Of a stretch of DNA of 64,000 nucleotides, positions 62,435 through 64,000 are shown one piece after another. The stretch is from Homalodisca vitripennis (Eukaryota > Arthropoda > Insecta > Hemiptera > Cicadellidae). The stretch is from the NCBI RefSeq assembly GCF_021130785.1, contig NC_060215.1, positions 71,307,501-71,371,500 on the forward strand. The letters are read 5' to 3'. The translations under genes were made by a program, and so were the position numbers. The notes below the pieces were generated by a model. The model was not told the DNA's origin, ran no database searches, and worked only from the letters and a program-made list of their open reading frames with translations. How positions within the stretch are numbered: position 1 is the first letter of the stretch; every line of letters begins with the position of its first letter.

Positions 62435-63320
62435 GGTGTCCCATGAAGAAACGGAGAAACTGTCATGACTTGTTCTTACGGTGAAAATAATGAAAAAAGT
62501 TCATATACACATAGGTCCAGAAACGCTTAGTTAGCGAGCTATACAGGGTGAAAGATTTCGCCCAGATTTCAGTGCCACCGTTAAAAGGGAGCCCTATTAA
62601 ATTATTTTGGGCGTTACCCAGGACTTAAAATTTAATGTATATTATGCAAATTGAACTGAAAAATTCAATAAAATTGGTACCAGACCTCTAGCTGCAGTAA
62701 TTTTTAAGATATCTGAAGAAATACGCAAAATTCGGTGTCCAAAAACAAGTTTCATTTAGGTTTCAAGTAGATTAACTTTGTTAAATGTGTAACAAACACG
62801 TAAAATTCTTTAACAAAACTTGTAAAGAATGATAATGATGTAAAATAAGCCAATACAAATTATACGTAAACTTTAAGAAAATAAATTTTTAATTAAATAA
62901 ATAACGTAAGAAGAATAGACAAAATCGGTTACACTTTTTTTCTTACTGAATGTACATCCTAATATTTGGAGATAACATGTTAATTATTGAAAATAGTATT
63001 GAAAATAATTATGTATAGATTTTATTTATAGAAACATTCTTCTATTTTTTCTAATGAATTACATACTAGTAAAAAAACTTTAGTGTCATAAAATCTGAAA
63101 CTTAACAATAATTGCGAATTAATTTACGTTATTCTACAACTTTTGTAACAAAAATATTATTTTCATAGGTTGGCAGTACTAACAGCTGTTCAACAATCAC
63201 AATTACGAACTTTTTTTGAATATTTTATATTGAAGTGTCATACAGATAAGTTAAGTGTAAATATTAAAAAAGTAAAAAAAGTAAAAGTAAAGTAAATATT
63301 GATACAGTATAAAAGTTAAT

Positions 63321-63376
63321 ATGCCGTTTCAATTTTCTAATGAAGAATATGCCGTTTCAATTTTCTAATGAAGAAT
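63321..63376 (+). repeat. 28-bp exact tandem duplication at the transposase start
   Basis: ATGCCGTTTCAATTTTCTAA followed by TGAAGAAT occurs twice in a row (63321 and 63349). Each copy supplies an ATG. Because 28 is not a multiple of three, the first ATG is out of frame and meets a stop after 15 codons. Confidence 0.9.
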
Positions 63377-63606
63377 ATGCCGACATAATGTTCTGTTACG
63401 GATATGCTAATGGAAATGCGGAAGCTGCTCGACGTGAATATCAGGAAAGATTTCCTGCAAGGCGGATTCCGAATGCGAAAACCTTTTCTTCAGTGTTTCA
63501 GTTTTTAAGAACGAATGGATCATTTCCAACAATTTCGTTTTCGGTTGAACGGCAGGCACATCATTGCGTTAACGATGAACTTCAAGTGATGAACTTCGGG
63601 TACTAG
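63349..63606 (+). pseudogene. mariner-like transposase, N-terminal part, frameshifted
   Basis: The frame from ATG 63349 holds the N-terminal helix-turn-helix: Glu-Glu-Tyr-Ala-Asp-Ile-Met, Tyr-Gly-x-Ala-Asn-Gly-Asn-Ala, Ala-Arg-Arg-Glu-Tyr, Arg-Phe-Pro-Ala-Arg-Arg-Ile-Pro. It stops at 63604-63606. The expected continuation (Thr-Ser-Thr-Arg-Arg-Ile-Ala) lies in the next frame, and a few expected residues are missing, so a small deletion with frameshift occurred near 63590. Confidence 0.75.
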
Positions 63607-64000
63607 TACGAGGCGAATTGCGTATCGCACTGGTTTATTGAGAAACAAAGTGTGGCGCATCTTGCGTAAAGAGAGACTTCATCCTTTTCACCTGCAAAAG
63701 GTACAACATTTGCTGCCGACAGATTACCCTTTACGGTTAAACTTTTCTCATTGGCTTCTAGACAATGCTGATAGGGTGAATTCAATTTTATTTACTGATG
63801 AAGCAACTTTCACGAGAAACGAGTCCTTCAATTGTAGAAATAGTAATTTATGGAGCGAAGAAAATCCACATGGTACCGTAGAAACCTTTTTCCAACACAG
63901 ATTTCACATTAATGTTTGGTGTGTCGTTATTGATGACAAAATTCTAGGACCATTCGTTTTCGAAGGAAACCTTACAGGAAATATGTACGAACAATTTCTG
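63600..64000 (+). pseudogene. mariner-like transposase, catalytic part, partial at window end
   Basis: In the second frame the sequence is open from about 63600 to the window end. It carries Phe-Thr-Asp-Glu-Ala-Thr-Phe with the first catalytic Asp near 63799, Trp-Ser-Glu-Glu-Asn-Pro-His, and Gly-Pro-Phe-Val-Phe-Glu-Gly. These are standard for IS630/mariner-type transposases. The second and third acidic residues lie beyond 64000. Confidence 0.75.

Larger units (their letters stand above)
62432..64000 (+). mobile_element. mariner-like element (TACAGGGTGTCCC end), cut by the window edge
   Basis: The left end CAGGGTGTCCCATGAAGAAA at 62432 follows TA. A long, AT-rich leader (about 0.9 kb) precedes the transposase frame. 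A second CAGGGTG, at 62545-62551, may be a subterminal repeat. The right end lies beyond the window. Confidence 0.75.

Noticed and set aside
1..64000. CRISPR array, operon or prophage
   Set aside because: No spaced direct repeats of CRISPR type and no bacterial gene arrangement; the window is eukaryotic.

Overview
This window looks like AT-rich, repeat-laden nuclear DNA from an arthropod, most likely an insect. There are no bacterial-style operons. Coding sequence appears as short spliced exons with GT/AG borders. The rest is decayed transposons, microsatellites and large introns. The insect call rests on the mix of mobile elements (mariner-like, PIF/Harbinger, TTAA-flanked piggyBac-like, several 5'-truncated LINEs) and on a Wnt acyltransferase gene. 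The species cannot be read from the sequence; a hemipteran is a guess.

The only host gene I recognise with confidence is porcupine (PORCN, the MBOAT enzyme that lipidates Wnt). Its last three coding exons lie on the minus strand at 61313-61419, 54310-54527 and 48608-49038. The reading phases match across both introns and the catalytic Asn and His regions are present. The 5' part of the gene is outside the window or not visible. The 5.3-kb intron holds a mariner-like remnant, two adjacent TTAA-flanked MITEs and a degenerate tandem repeat. The 6.8-kb intron holds a LINE end and a whole 3.2-kb PIF/Harbinger element (56826-60048, TAA target duplication). The Harbinger element carries two antisense genes whose exons interlock: a DDE transposase on plus (frameshift and internal stop) and a MADF-BESS accessory protein on minus.

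Layout from the left. 1-4 kb: compound microsatellite and a decayed virus-derived gene with a parvovirus-type phospholipase A2 domain (minus strand). 4.2-4.7 kb: 61-bp minisatellite in an alternating A/B higher-order pattern. 6-12 kb: a 110-bp dispersed repeat pair and a LINE tail. 12-20 kb: nothing recognisable apart from a hairpin. 20-27 kb: LINE fragments, a tRNA-like sequence, and a 744-bp near-perfect inverted repeat around a 1.3-kb spacer that holds an unknown membrane-segment ORF. 27.6-28.7 kb: mariner-like element with its terminal repeats. 32.5-32.8 kb: a GC-rich island that may be a promoter and first exon of a minus-strand gene. 35-40 kb: a dispersed repeat pair and a second mariner-like remnant. 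40-48.6 kb: mostly unrecognised DNA, partly porcupine 3' flank. 48.6-61.4 kb: porcupine. 62.4 kb to the end: a third mariner-like element, inserted at a TA microsatellite and cut by the window edge.

All coordinates and frames were read by eye. No similarity search was run, so family names rest on motif recognition.
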